From the NCBI GenBank assembly GCA_937896835.1, contig CALBOJ010000027.1:1-17500 (forward strand): a stretch of DNA of 17,500 nucleotides. Reading direction: 5' to 3'. The notes below the pieces were generated by a model. The model ran no database searches. It was not told the origin of the DNA and saw only the letters and a list, made by a program, of their open reading frames with translations. Shown piece after piece: positions 1-6,905 of the stretch. The stretch's first letter is position 1. The number at the start of each line of letters is the position of its first letter. The DNA is from an uncultured Collinsella sp. (GTDB lineage: Bacteria; Actinomycetota; Coriobacteriia; Coriobacteriales; Coriobacteriaceae). A program made the translations under genes and the position numbers.

Positions 1-52
1 GCGAGTATGCCCCAAAAGGGCATCTGGGGTTCGAATCCCCAGCTCTCCGCCA
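1..52 (+). tRNA. tRNA-Ser, 3' part only (cut by window start)
   Basis: The first bases form the end of a long variable arm (TGCCCC/GGGGCA-type pairing around an AAAA loop at about 8-22). A complete T-arm follows: a five-base-pair stem (25-29 with 37-41) enclosing the T-loop TTCGAAT (30-36). Next come the acceptor strand GCTCTCC (42-48), discriminator G (49) and an encoded CCA (50-52). The long variable arm plus a G discriminator points to serine. Leucine tRNAs also have long arms but normally carry A at this position. The anticodon lies outside the window, so the isoacceptor is unknown. Confidence 0.88.
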
Positions 53-66
53 GTATGACTTGAAAG

Positions 67-92
67 AAGGGTCCCATTTGGGGCCCTTTTTT
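67..92 (+). terminator. Intrinsic terminator of the tRNA-Ser transcript
   Basis: A nine-base-pair stem (67-75 with 80-88, one T-G wobble) closes an ATTT loop and runs straight into a T tract (87-92). It begins 15 bases after the tRNA CCA, as expected for the end of a tRNA transcription unit. Confidence 0.85.
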
Positions 93-124
93 GTGCGGAG
101 AAAGGAGGCTGGGGATTCGAACCC
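93..124 (-). repeat. Inverted tRNA-Ser-like 3' fragment
   Basis: On the minus strand this stretch reads as a degraded tRNA 3' end. Positions 108-124 are an exact 17-base inverted copy of tRNA positions 27-43 (T-stem, T-loop and first acceptor bases). Further on it ends in CTCCGCA, resembling the true CTCCGCCA end. The T-stem is no longer fully paired, so this is not a functional tRNA. It may be a remnant of an old rearrangement or a recombination site, and nothing here shows which. Confidence 0.5.
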
Positions 125-126
125 TC

Positions 127-155
127 AAAAAAAGAGGCATCCTTTCGGACGCCTC
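127..155 (-). terminator. Intrinsic terminator of the D,D-carboxypeptidase gene
   Basis: Read on the minus strand, a nine-base-pair GC-rich stem (155-147 pairing with 142-134) with a four-base GAAA loop is followed by seven T residues (complement of 133-127). It lies 28 bases beyond the stop of the minus-strand carboxypeptidase gene. Confidence 0.9.
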
Positions 156-182
156 CTTTCAGTGGGCTGATTATTCTGCGCT

Positions 183-1523
183 CTACACCTCAGGAGCCTT
201 GGCGACGGTCTCGCTCTCTGCCGCAAGTGGGCGGTTGTCGATACGACGGCCCAAGCGATCGAGTTTCACGAGTAGCCACTCAATGGGATTCGGCCCCGAG
301 CCTTCCTCGTCGGCAACCAAATCCATGACGGCGATCTTGGTGCCGTCCTGCTTGAGCGTAATGCTGCCCACCTTGTCGCCCACATGCACCGTGCCCGAAA
401 GATCGTCGTAGCTAACCTTTTCGGTCACCTCGCCGGCAAGGGAAAACACGGTCGCTTGCGCCGTAGGATCGGCGAGTGTGGCGTCGATCGTCTTATCAGT
501 CCAGTCGGTTTGACCGATGCGCGCCATAAGCGGGTTGCCGTTGGCGGTCTTTTCCTGCGTGTTGGCGATTGCGACCGTCACCTTGTGACCGTAGTACCAA
601 TTGGCAAGGGTTGCGGTATCGGTAAAGCGCTGGTCGGTGGTGGTGGAGTTCAAAACGACGGTGTAGATCTCGTCGCCATCGCGGTTGTAGGCACCCGTAA
701 AGCAATAGCCTGCATCGTCGGTAGTGCCGGTCTTGCCACCGATGTTGCCATCTTGGCCCAGCAAATAGTTATGCGTGTCCATGGAATGCGAATGGTCGGT
801 GCCGTCGGCGCCCGTGACCTCGATCCAGGAATCCTCGCTCGCTACGACCTCGCGGATCGTGTCGTTTTTCATGGCCTCCTGCATCATCAGCGCTACGTCG
901 TGTGCGGTTGAGTGCATATCGCCAGCCCACTCATCAAAGTCCAGACCATGCGGGTTTTCAAAAAGCGTACCGGTGCAGCCGAGCTTCTTAGCGCGCTCGT
1001 TCATGGCCTTCACAAATGTGGCCTCGGCGTCTTTGGTCTTAGGGTCGATCTTCTTGCCCATATATTCGGCGAGCACGATGGCGGCGTCGTTGCCCGAGGG
1101 AATCATCAGGCCGCGCAGTGCCTGCTCCACGGTAAGCTCGTCACCTTCGAGCAAGCCGGCGGTCGAATTACCCACGGTGGCTGCGGCGTTGCTCACCGTG
1201 ACCTTCTCGTCCATCTTGCAATTCTCGACGGTTAGGATCGCGGTCATGACCTTGGTGATCGAGGCGATTTTAACCTGCTCATCGGCGCCGCGCCCATAGT
1301 AGACGGTGCCGTCTTTGCCCATGACGAGCGCATTGGTCGCATCGATATCGGGCAGATTTTCGGCCGTGATGCCGCGCGCGTCGGCGGTTTTGCCGCAAAC
1401 ATTGTCGGTCGTGAGTACTTGGGCGCCGGCGACGGTGGGCACGCCAGCGGTAAGGGCGATAGCGCAGACAAAGCCGGCGGCAAGCTGGGCTGAGCGCTTT
1501 GCAAAAGAGGTGAGGGACTTCAC
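183..1523 (-). CDS. Serine-type D-alanyl-D-alanine carboxypeptidase (PBP5-like, peptidase family S11)
   Basis: Removes the terminal D-Ala from peptidoglycan stem pentapeptides outside the membrane, limiting cross-linking. All three penicillin-binding motifs are present: SITK (88-91, catalytic Ser88), SGN (143-145) and KTG (264-266, in GGKTGTTDDAG). A PBP5-type C-terminal domain follows, with a possible amphipathic anchor helix at about 414-428 (IEWLLVKLDRLGRRI). The reading frame stays open to an ATG at 1634, but I prefer the GTG at 1523 (446 residues). It starts a textbook signal peptide (MKSLTSFAKRSAQLAAGFVC..., cleavage after AGA at 34), has GAAAG about 8 bases upstream, and lies downstream of a good -10 (1563-1568). 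The gene is divergent from the VanRS-like pair, which suggests control by that pair. VanY is another D,D-carboxypeptidase in van clusters but belongs to a different, zinc-dependent family; this one is clearly the serine type. Confidence 0.93.
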   Translation of the reverse strand: MKSLTSFAKRSAQLAAGFVCAIALTAGVPTVAGAQVLTTDNVCGKTADARGITAENLPDIDATNALVMGKDGTVYYGRGADEQVKIASITKVMTAILTVENCKMDEKVTVSNAAATVGNSTAGLLEGDELTVEQALRGLMIPSGNDAAIVLAEYMGKKIDPKTKDAEATFVKAMNERAKKLGCTGTLFENPHGLDFDEWAGDMHSTAHDVALMMQEAMKNDTIREVVASEDSWIEVTGADGTDHSHSMDTHNYLLGQDGNIGGKTGTTDDAGYCFTGAYNRDGDEIYTVVLNSTTTDQRFTDTATLANWYYGHKVTVAIANTQEKTANGNPLMARIGQTDWTDKTIDATLADPTAQATVFSLAGEVTEKVSYDDLSGTVHVGDKVGSITLKQDGTKIAVMDLVADEEGSGPNPIEWLLVKLDRLGRRIDNRPLAAESETVAKAPEV

Positions 1524-1562
1524 AGATTTCGCTTTCGACGGGATGGTCTCTTCTGGAACTAG

Positions 1563-1568
1563 AGTATA
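1563..1568 (-). promoter_or_regulatory. Candidate -10 of the carboxypeptidase promoter
   Basis: The minus strand reads TATACT, five of six matches to TATAAT, placed to start transcription about 30 bases upstream of the GTG at 1523. I see no good -35 at the usual distance, so an activator may be needed. Its position downstream of the alternative ATG at 1634 argues for the shorter protein. Confidence 0.35.
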
Positions 1569-1639
1569 TCGTTTGCCGGCGTCGGCGATCATCGCGTGCG
1601 TGCGTGGCCCACATCCGCGCCCGAACGGGCACAAGGGTG

Positions 1640-1656
1640 CTTAAGGCCGACTTAAT
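1640..1656. promoter_or_regulatory. Direct repeat CTTAA with 11-bp period, candidate response-regulator site
   Basis: CTTAA occurs at 1640-1644 and again at 1651-1655, exactly 11 bp apart on the same strand, within the region shared by the divergent carboxypeptidase and response-regulator genes. OmpR/PhoB-family regulators typically bind tandem repeats about one helical turn apart. Assigning it to the adjacent VanR-like regulator is inference. Confidence 0.35.
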
Positions 1657-1694
1657 CACCCACGCTTGTTGTGTGTGGCATGCGCCCCCTCGGG

Positions 1695-1700
1695 CATAAT
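1695..1700 (+). promoter_or_regulatory. Candidate -10 of the VanRS-like operon
   Basis: CATAAT (five of six matches to TATAAT) lies 20 bases before the start codon. No convincing -35 is visible: TTGTTG at 1666-1671 is 23 bases away, too far. The direct repeat at 1640-1656 sits about 40 bases upstream, a position suited to activation. The leader would be very short. Confidence 0.35.
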
Positions 1701-1720
1701 GGAGCGCGAGAGGAGCACGC

Positions 1721-2416
1721 ATGAACGAGCGCATTTTGGTAGTTGATGACGAAAAGGCCATCGCCGACTTGGTTGGTATCTACCTTACAAAAGAAGGCTT
1801 TGACGTACAGGTCGCCTATAGCGGGGCCGATGCTGCCAAGGCAATCTTGGAGCAGGAGTTCGATCTTGCGCTGCTGGATGTCATGCTGCCCGATATCGAT
1901 GGGCTTGAGTTGCTGCGTACGATCCGTTCCAGCCATACCTATCCCGTGATCATGCTGACGGCGCGCGATGCCCAGCAAGACAAGATCGAGGGCCTTTCGC
2001 TTGGCGCGGACGATTACGTGGTTAAGCCGTTCCGTCCGCTTGAGCTCATCGCGCGCGTGCATGCTCAGCTTCGCCGCTACACCAGCTACGGTAGCCGCGC
2101 GCAGGTGGCCGAGTCGCCGATCATCCAGCTCGACGGCCTGGAGATCAACCGCGATGCTCGTTCCGTAATGGTGGACGGTGCGCCGGTGCGCCTCACGCCC
2201 ATCGAGTATTCCATCTTGCTGTATCTGGTCGAGCATCGCGGCAGTGTGGTGGCCGTGGAGGATCTGTTCCGCGCGGTGTGGAACGAGGATTTTATGCCCG
2301 GCTCCAACAATACGGTGATGGTGCACATTCGCCACCTGCGCGAAAAGATCGGTGACGACGCTCAAAAGCCGCGCTTTATCAAAAACGTCTGGGGCGTCGG
2401 CTACATAATCGAATAA
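1721..2416 (+). CDS. VanR-like response regulator (OmpR/PhoB family)
   Basis: A 231-residue cytoplasmic DNA-binding regulator, the usual family length. The receiver domain (about 4-118) has the acidic pair D9/D10, phospho-acceptor D53 (LLDVMLPD), switch T80 (MLTARD) and K102 (VVKPFRPLELIARV). A winged-helix domain follows at about 130-231, ending in the typical recognition region and VWGVGYIIE. The stretch HTYPVIMLTARDAQQDKIEG and the ADDYVVKPFRPLELIARVHAQLRRY block strongly recall VanR of glycopeptide-resistance operons. AGAGGAG lies a few bases before the ATG. It is followed 25 bases later by its sensor kinase and lies divergent from a D,D-carboxypeptidase gene, its probable target. No vanH, vanA-type ligase or vanX is present here, so this is not a resistance operon by content. 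Confidence 0.9.
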   Translation: MNERILVVDDEKAIADLVGIYLTKEGFDVQVAYSGADAAKAILEQEFDLALLDVMLPDIDGLELLRTIRSSHTYPVIMLTARDAQQDKIEGLSLGADDYVVKPFRPLELIARVHAQLRRYTSYGSRAQVAESPIIQLDGLEINRDARSVMVDGAPVRLTPIEYSILLYLVEHRGSVVAVEDLFRAVWNEDFMPGSNNTVMVHIRHLREKIGDDAQKPRFIKNVWGVGYIIE

Positions 2417-2441
2417 CGCCTTTGATGGTGGGGAAGTGGAC

Positions 2442-3680
2442 ATGACAAAAGACGATAGGCAGGCATTCGAGGTGCCCGATCGACTCTTTGAATACGTGAG
2501 GTCGGTCGTCGACAACCGCGCGCTTGCAACGGTGCTGCTCTTTTTGCTGAGCCTGCTGCTGATTGGCATCGATAACATCGCTGGAATCTTGGCGGTGCTG
2601 CTTGTCGGCTTTTTGCTGATCGATCGATTTGAAATCGTACGCCGCTGCGTGGTGATTGGCGGTGCCGCGTGGGCCATGACGTTGGCGATTGGCGCCATGG
2701 CACTCGGCGGCATCGAAGGGCCGGTGCTGTTCGATGCCGGCTTTGTATTCAACATGCTTGGCTTTGTGCTGGCGCTTGCCGTGTGCGTGCTGTTCTTTTG
2801 CGGCCGCGCCCTGTACTACCAGGGCTATGAGCAGGGCGAGCAGCATGCCGATTGTGTGCTGGCCGCTCGTATTCAAGATCGCCTGATCGATCACCCCGAC
2901 ACCTGGGACAACATCGACGGCGACTTCCTGGAGGTCGAGGGCGCACTCAACCGTGTGCGCGATCGCGAGCGCAAGGTGCAACAGGCCTTGCGTGACGAGT
3001 CTCATCGCAAGGACGATCTGGTCACGTACTTGGCACATGACCTACGCACCCCGCTTGCCAGTGTGGTGGGCTATCTTTCGCTGCTGCAAGAGGCTCCTGA
3101 GCTGCCGGTTGAGCAACGTGCGCACTTTACGGGCGTGGCGCTCGACAAGGCGCACCGGCTCGATGCACTCATCGAAGAGTTCTTCGATATCACGCGCTTT
3201 GACTTCCACGATATCGTGCTCACGCGCGGCTATGTTGATCTGGGGTTGCTGCTGGCTCAGGTGGCTGACGAGTTCTATCCCATCCTCAACGAGCAACATA
3301 AGGAAGCCCAGGTTGATATTCGCGAGGACCTGACGGTGCTCGTGGATGGCGATAAGATGGCCCGCGTGTTTAACAACATCATGAAAAACGCCGTCGCCTA
3401 TAGCTATGAGGGCTCGACTATCACGATTGAGGCCAGGCGCCAAGACGATGGCGGCGTGCGCGTGCGCTTTATCAATCAGGGCGATCCTATCCCTGCGGCT
3501 AAGCTCAAGGTGATCTTTGAGAAGTTCTATCGCCTGGATGCGGCGCGTGCGACCAATCGCGGTGGTGCCGGTTTGGGCCTTGCTATTGCCAAGGAGATCA
3601 TCGCGGCACACGGCGGTACCGTTGCATGTGAATCGACGCCCGAACACACGATATTCACCATCGAGCTGCCCGCCGCATAG
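2442..3680 (+). CDS. VanS-like membrane sensor histidine kinase
   Basis: Autophosphorylates and donates phosphate to the regulator encoded just upstream. I choose ATG 2442 (412 residues) because GGGGAAG lies at a proper distance; the in-frame GTG at 2436 is too close to it. The N-terminus has about four hydrophobic segments (roughly 25-43, 45-63, 70-90, 105-123) joined by short loops, so there is almost no external sensor domain. A linker leads to the H-box (YLAHDLRTPL, His199), then the N-box (VFNNIMKNAVAYS), an F-box (FEKFYRLD) and G2 (GGAGLGLAIAKEI). The G1 region reads NQGDPIP, a VanS-like variant. The run YLSLLQEAPELPVEQ and EEFFDITRFDF closely matches memory of VanS. The ligand cannot be read from the sequence; a cell-wall or antibiotic cue is inferred from the neighbours. 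Confidence 0.88.
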   Translation: MTKDDRQAFEVPDRLFEYVRSVVDNRALATVLLFLLSLLLIGIDNIAGILAVLLVGFLLIDRFEIVRRCVVIGGAAWAMTLAIGAMALGGIEGPVLFDAGFVFNMLGFVLALAVCVLFFCGRALYYQGYEQGEQHADCVLAARIQDRLIDHPDTWDNIDGDFLEVEGALNRVRDRERKVQQALRDESHRKDDLVTYLAHDLRTPLASVVGYLSLLQEAPELPVEQRAHFTGVALDKAHRLDALIEEFFDITRFDFHDIVLTRGYVDLGLLLAQVADEFYPILNEQHKEAQVDIREDLTVLVDGDKMARVFNNIMKNAVAYSYEGSTITIEARRQDDGGVRVRFINQGDPIPAAKLKVIFEKFYRLDAARATNRGGAGLGLAIAKEIIAAHGGTVACESTPEHTIFTIELPAA

Positions 3681-3701
3681 CTAGCGTGCCCTTACAAACA
3701 C

Positions 3702-3728
3702 TTGACAATGTGCTCACGTGCGTATGAG
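3702..3728 (+). promoter_or_regulatory. Candidate pstB promoter
   Basis: A perfect -35 hexamer TTGACA (3702-3707) is followed by TATGAG (3723-3728), but the spacer is only 15 bases and the -10 is imperfect. No terminator is visible after the kinase gene, so read-through from upstream is also possible. Confidence 0.3.
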
Positions 3729-3741
3729 CCGCGATTCCTAC

Positions 3742-3769
3742 TATCGATACTGCTGAATTGATATCGATA
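3742..3769. repeat. Two copies of the palindrome TATCGATA before pstB
   Basis: TATCGATA occurs at 3742-3749 and 3762-3769, start-to-start distance 20 bp (about two helical turns), immediately before the ribosome-binding site of pstB. Each copy is self-complementary. The arrangement looks like a two-site operator, but the binding factor is unknown. The second copy almost touches the Shine-Dalgarno sequence. Confidence 0.45.
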
Positions 3770-3783
3770 TGGAGGTGTGCGGT

Positions 3784-4659
3784 ATGACGGCTGCTGCGGC
3801 TGTGGAGCCCACGGAGCTTGAAGAACTCATGGAAGCGCAGGCCGAGGCCGCGCATGAGCGCGAGGTTGGGGATGCGACTCGCCCCACGGCAGAGGATCTT
3901 GCCGCCTCGCCGACGCGCATCGACGTCGAGGGCCTCGACCTGTTCTATGGCGACCACCATGCGCTCAAGGACGTGAATATCAAGATCCGCGACAAGCAGA
4001 TCACCTCGTTCATCGGGCCTTCGGGCTGCGGAAAGTCCACGTTGCTGCGCTGCTTTAACCGCATGAACGACGGCATCAAGGATTGCCGCATCGAGGGCAA
4101 GATTGCGCTCGATGGTCAAGATATCCTGGGCGATTGCGACATCTGCCGTTTGCGCCAGCGCGTGGGCATGGTGTTCCAACGCCCCAACCCATTTCCCATG
4201 AGCATCTACGACAACGTCGCCTACGGTCCTCGCGGTATGGGTGTGCGCGACCGCGCCGTGCTCGATGAGCTGGTCGAGGACTCCCTGCGTCGCGCTGCCC
4301 TGTGGGACGAGGTCAAGGACAAGCTCAAAGAGTCGGGCCTGGGTCTTTCGGGTGGACAGCAGCAGCGCCTGTGCATCGCCCGCGCACTTGCCGTGCAGCC
4401 CGACATTCTGCTGATGGACGAGCCGACTTCGGCACTCGACCCTGTGTCGACGTTGGTGGTGGAGCAGTTGGCCTGCGAGCTCAAGGAGACCTGCACGCTG
4501 GTGGTCGTGACGCACAACATGCAGCAGGCCGCGCGTATTTCCGATTCGGTTGCGTTCTTTTTGCTGGGTGAGCTGGTGGAGCACGCGCCCACCGCGCAAC
4601 TCTTCAAGAATCCGTCCGATCCGCGCACCGCGGATTATTTGACGGGGCGTTTTGGCTGA
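3784..4659 (+). CDS. pstB: Phosphate ABC transporter ATP-binding protein PstB
   Basis: The ATPase subunit that drives phosphate import through the PstC/PstA channel. I start at ATG 3784 (291 residues), since GGAGGTG (3771-3777) sits six bases before it; an in-frame ATG at 3769 would lie inside that signal. Walker A GPSGCGKST is at 78-86, the Q-loop in MVFQRPNPFPMSIYDNVAYG, signature LSGGQQQR at 188-195, Walker B LLMDEP around 209-214, and the H-loop in VVVTHNMQQA. RPNPFPMSIYDNV is diagnostic of PstB. The protein carries about 44 extra N-terminal residues, rich in Ala and Glu, before RIDVEGLDLFYG, making it longer than the usual roughly 250. No pstS, pstC, pstA or phoU flanks it; a PhoB/PhoR-like pair follows. 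Confidence 0.95.
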   Translation: MTAAAAVEPTELEELMEAQAEAAHEREVGDATRPTAEDLAASPTRIDVEGLDLFYGDHHALKDVNIKIRDKQITSFIGPSGCGKSTLLRCFNRMNDGIKDCRIEGKIALDGQDILGDCDICRLRQRVGMVFQRPNPFPMSIYDNVAYGPRGMGVRDRAVLDELVEDSLRRAALWDEVKDKLKESGLGLSGGQQQRLCIARALAVQPDILLMDEPTSALDPVSTLVVEQLACELKETCTLVVVTHNMQQAARISDSVAFFLLGELVEHAPTAQLFKNPSDPRTADYLTGRFG

Positions 4660-4667
4660 CGCTGTCT

Positions 4668-4693
4668 TTTACAGGTGCCTTTAGGGTTAAGAT
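4668..4693 (+). promoter_or_regulatory. Weak candidate promoter for the Pho-type two-component genes
   Basis: TTTACA (4668-4673) resembles a -35 and TAAGAT (4688-4693) a -10, but the spacer of 14 bases is short. The 64-base gap after pstB contains no terminator, so co-transcription with pstB is equally possible. Confidence 0.22.
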
Positions 4694-4723
4694 GCGGTCA
4701 TATCGGCCGCAAAGGGGTTCAAC

Positions 4724-5452
4724 ATGATCTATTACGTCGAGGACGATGACAACATCAGGGATTTGACGGTCTACGCGCTGCGCAAGCAGGGGATCGAGGC
4801 CGAGGGCTTTTCGTGTGATGGCGAGTTTAAGGCTGCTGTGGCGCGACGGGTGCCCGATGCTGTCCTGCTCGACATCATGCTGCCCGATACCGATGGCCTG
4901 GCAATTATGCGTCGCCTGCGTGCCGACCGCCTGACGGCGACGGTGCCCATCATGATGCTTACCGCCAAGGACACCGAGCTCGACAAGGTGATGGCGCTCG
5001 ATGGCGGTGCCGACGATTACCTGACTAAGCCGTTTTCGCTCATGGAGCTTGCGAGCCGTTGCCGCGCACTGCTGCGTCGCGGCGGCATGGTCAAGCAGGC
5101 GAGCGATGTGCTCAGTGTGGGCGACATCGTGCTCTCGCCCAGCCATCGCGAGGTGACCGTTGCCGGCGAGCTGCTTAAGCTCACCCTGCGCGAGTTCGAC
5201 CTGCTTGAGTATCTCATGCGCAAGCCCGGCGTGGTCTTTACCCGCGAGTCGTTGCTGCAGAGCGTGTGGGGCTGGGACTTCGACGGCGGTTCGCGCACCG
5301 TTGACGTGCACGTGCAGACGCTTCGCCAAAAACTGGGCGAGCATGCCAGCGCCATCGAGACCGTGCGCGGCGTGGGTTATCGCCTGGCCGAGCCTTCTGC
5401 CGGTGATGGTGCCGAAGGCGACGACACCGCGGCCACCGCATCGGAGGAGTAA
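4724..5452 (+). CDS. PhoB/PhoP-like response regulator (OmpR family)
   Basis: A 242-residue transcription regulator. The receiver domain has the acidic cluster E6-D7-D8, phospho-acceptor D50 (LLDIMLPD), T80 (MLTAKD) and K102 (LTKPFSLMEL). The winged-helix domain is at about 130-224 and ends in VRGVGYRLAEP. A short acidic, alanine-rich tail (about 226-242) is unusual but not disruptive. AAAGGGG precedes the ATG by six bases. It lies 64 bases after pstB and four bases before a PhoR-type kinase, so phosphate-responsive control of pst genes is the natural inference. The sequence alone does not separate it from other OmpR-family members. Confidence 0.9.
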   Translation: MIYYVEDDDNIRDLTVYALRKQGIEAEGFSCDGEFKAAVARRVPDAVLLDIMLPDTDGLAIMRRLRADRLTATVPIMMLTAKDTELDKVMALDGGADDYLTKPFSLMELASRCRALLRRGGMVKQASDVLSVGDIVLSPSHREVTVAGELLKLTLREFDLLEYLMRKPGVVFTRESLLQSVWGWDFDGGSRTVDVHVQTLRQKLGEHASAIETVRGVGYRLAEPSAGDGAEGDDTAATASEE

Positions 5453-5455
5453 CCC

Positions 5456-6880
5456 GTGGTCTTCGCCCCCCAGGGAAAACATACGCTGTCGCACCGCGTT
5501 TTTGTGACGATCTTTGTCTGCGCCATGGCGGTTATCGTGGCGTTTACGGTGCTGGGTGCGTTCTTTGTGCAAAACACTTTGGCGGATGCCACGAGTGCCA
5601 ATCTGGCGCAGGAAACCGAGCTCATTGCTGCCGCCCTCGACGAGCAGCAGGAGCCCATTCCGTTCTTGCGAAGCCTCGATCGCGAGGATCTTCGTATCAC
5701 GCTGATCAATAAGGACGGATCTGTTGCCTACGACAACGAGGCGTCGCCTTCCACACTGCCCAACCATGGCGATCGCCCCGAGGTCATCGAGGCCTTTGAG
5801 AGTGGTTCGGGTTCCGCGGAGCGCGCAAGCTCTACACTCGACGAGATTATGCTGTATCGCGCCGTCACCCTTGATAACGGCCAGGTCGTTCGCTTGGCGC
5901 AGGCCCAGCCTGGCGTTGCGGCGATTTTGCTGTCGATGCTGGCGCCGATGCTGCTTATCGCAGCAGCGGGTGCAGTACTCTCGTTTTTTATGGCGCGCCG
6001 TGAGTCCCGTGCCATCATCGCGCCGTTGCAAGAGGTGGATTTGGATCACCCACGCCGTAGCTATGAGCACGCCTATGCCGAGATGGTCCCCATGCTTGAG
6101 CGCATCGAGTCGCAGCGCCAGGAACTCAAGCGCCAAATGGCGGTGCTAGCGGACAACGACCGTATGCGCCGCGAGTTCACGGCGAATATCACCCATGAGC
6201 TCAAGACGCCACTTACGGCGATTTCGGGCTATGCCGAGCTCATCGCAAACGGCATGGTTGAGGGCGAGGATGACCTGCGCAACTTTGGCGGTCGCATCTA
6301 TCGTGAGGCGGGCCGCTTGGCAGCGCTTGTCAACGATATCCTTACGCTTTCGAACTTGGACGAGGCAGAGCGTGCGACTGAGGGCGAGGCGGTGCCCATT
6401 GGGTCCACGGAGCCTATTGAGCTCTCGCGTGCCATCTACACGGTTGAGCAGCGTCTTGAACAGGTCGCCCGTCAAGCGAATGTGACGATAAGTCATGAGA
6501 CCAAGCCTGTGGTCATCGAAGGCGTGTCGCGCTTGATTGACGAGCTCATCTACAATCTGGCAAGCAACGCCATCCGCTACAATCGACCCGGCGGTACGGT
6601 TACGCTGCAGTGCGGCACCAACGACGAAGGCCATCCGTTCCTCGCGGTCGCCGACACGGGAATCGGTATCGCGCCTGAAGAGCAGGGCAAGGTATTTGAG
6701 CGGTTCTATCGCGTGGACAAGAGTAGGTCCAAGGCGCGCGGCGGAACCGGTCTGGGGCTTGCCATTGTCAAGCATGCGGCCCTGTATCATCACGCCACGC
6801 TCGATCTGTCGAGCGAGTTGGGCGTGGGAACCACCATTACGGTGACGTTTCCCATACAGCAGGACGAGCCATTCGCATAG
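5456..6880 (+). CDS. PhoR-like sensor histidine kinase
   Basis: The 474-residue partner of the preceding regulator, translationally linked to it: only three bases separate the stop from this GTG, and GGAGGAG (5443-5449) inside the end of the upstream gene is its ribosome-binding site. The first membrane segment is at about 14-37. An extracytoplasmic domain (about 38-150) of PhoR type contains LRITLINKDGSVAYDN. The second membrane segment is at about 152-178, then a HAMP-like linker (DLDHPRRSYEHAYAEMVPML). The kinase core has the H-box FTANITHELKTPL (His247), N-box ELIYNLASNAIRYN, G1 DTGIGI, F-box FERFYRVDKSRS and G2 GGTGLGLAIVKHA. No cytoplasmic PAS domain is evident. Its place after pstB supports phosphate sensing, which is inferred. 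Confidence 0.9.
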   Translation: MVFAPQGKHTLSHRVFVTIFVCAMAVIVAFTVLGAFFVQNTLADATSANLAQETELIAAALDEQQEPIPFLRSLDREDLRITLINKDGSVAYDNEASPSTLPNHGDRPEVIEAFESGSGSAERASSTLDEIMLYRAVTLDNGQVVRLAQAQPGVAAILLSMLAPMLLIAAAGAVLSFFMARRESRAIIAPLQEVDLDHPRRSYEHAYAEMVPMLERIESQRQELKRQMAVLADNDRMRREFTANITHELKTPLTAISGYAELIANGMVEGEDDLRNFGGRIYREAGRLAALVNDILTLSNLDEAERATEGEAVPIGSTEPIELSRAIYTVEQRLEQVARQANVTISHETKPVVIEGVSRLIDELIYNLASNAIRYNRPGGTVTLQCGTNDEGHPFLAVADTGIGIAPEEQGKVFERFYRVDKSRSKARGGTGLGLAIVKHAALYHHATLDLSSELGVGTTITVTFPIQQDEPFA

Positions 6881-6905
6881 CGATACAACATAGATATTGA
6901 TGTAG

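Noticed and set aside
93..124. A second, minus-strand tRNA gene
   Set aside because: Only the T-loop region is intact, the T-stem is mispaired and the rest of the cloverleaf is missing; the carboxypeptidase terminator lies directly upstream.
1524..1634. N-terminal extension of the carboxypeptidase to ATG 1634
   Set aside because: It would place 37 polar residues before a clear signal peptide and would start upstream of the likely promoter -10.
1652..2755. Minus-strand open frame of 367 codons across the VanRS-like genes
   Set aside because: Antisense to two clear genes, compositionally odd, and would overlap the intergenic promoter region.
3691..3707. Pho-box built on TTACAA and TTGACA before pstB
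   Set aside because: The two words match each other and the Gram-positive consensus only loosely, and the second is better explained as a -35 hexamer.
4604..6136. Open frame of 510 codons on the minus strand opposite the Pho-type genes
   Set aside because: Arg/His/Gln-rich translation with no family features; it crosses two well-supported genes in the opposite direction and is a shadow of GC-rich coding sequence.
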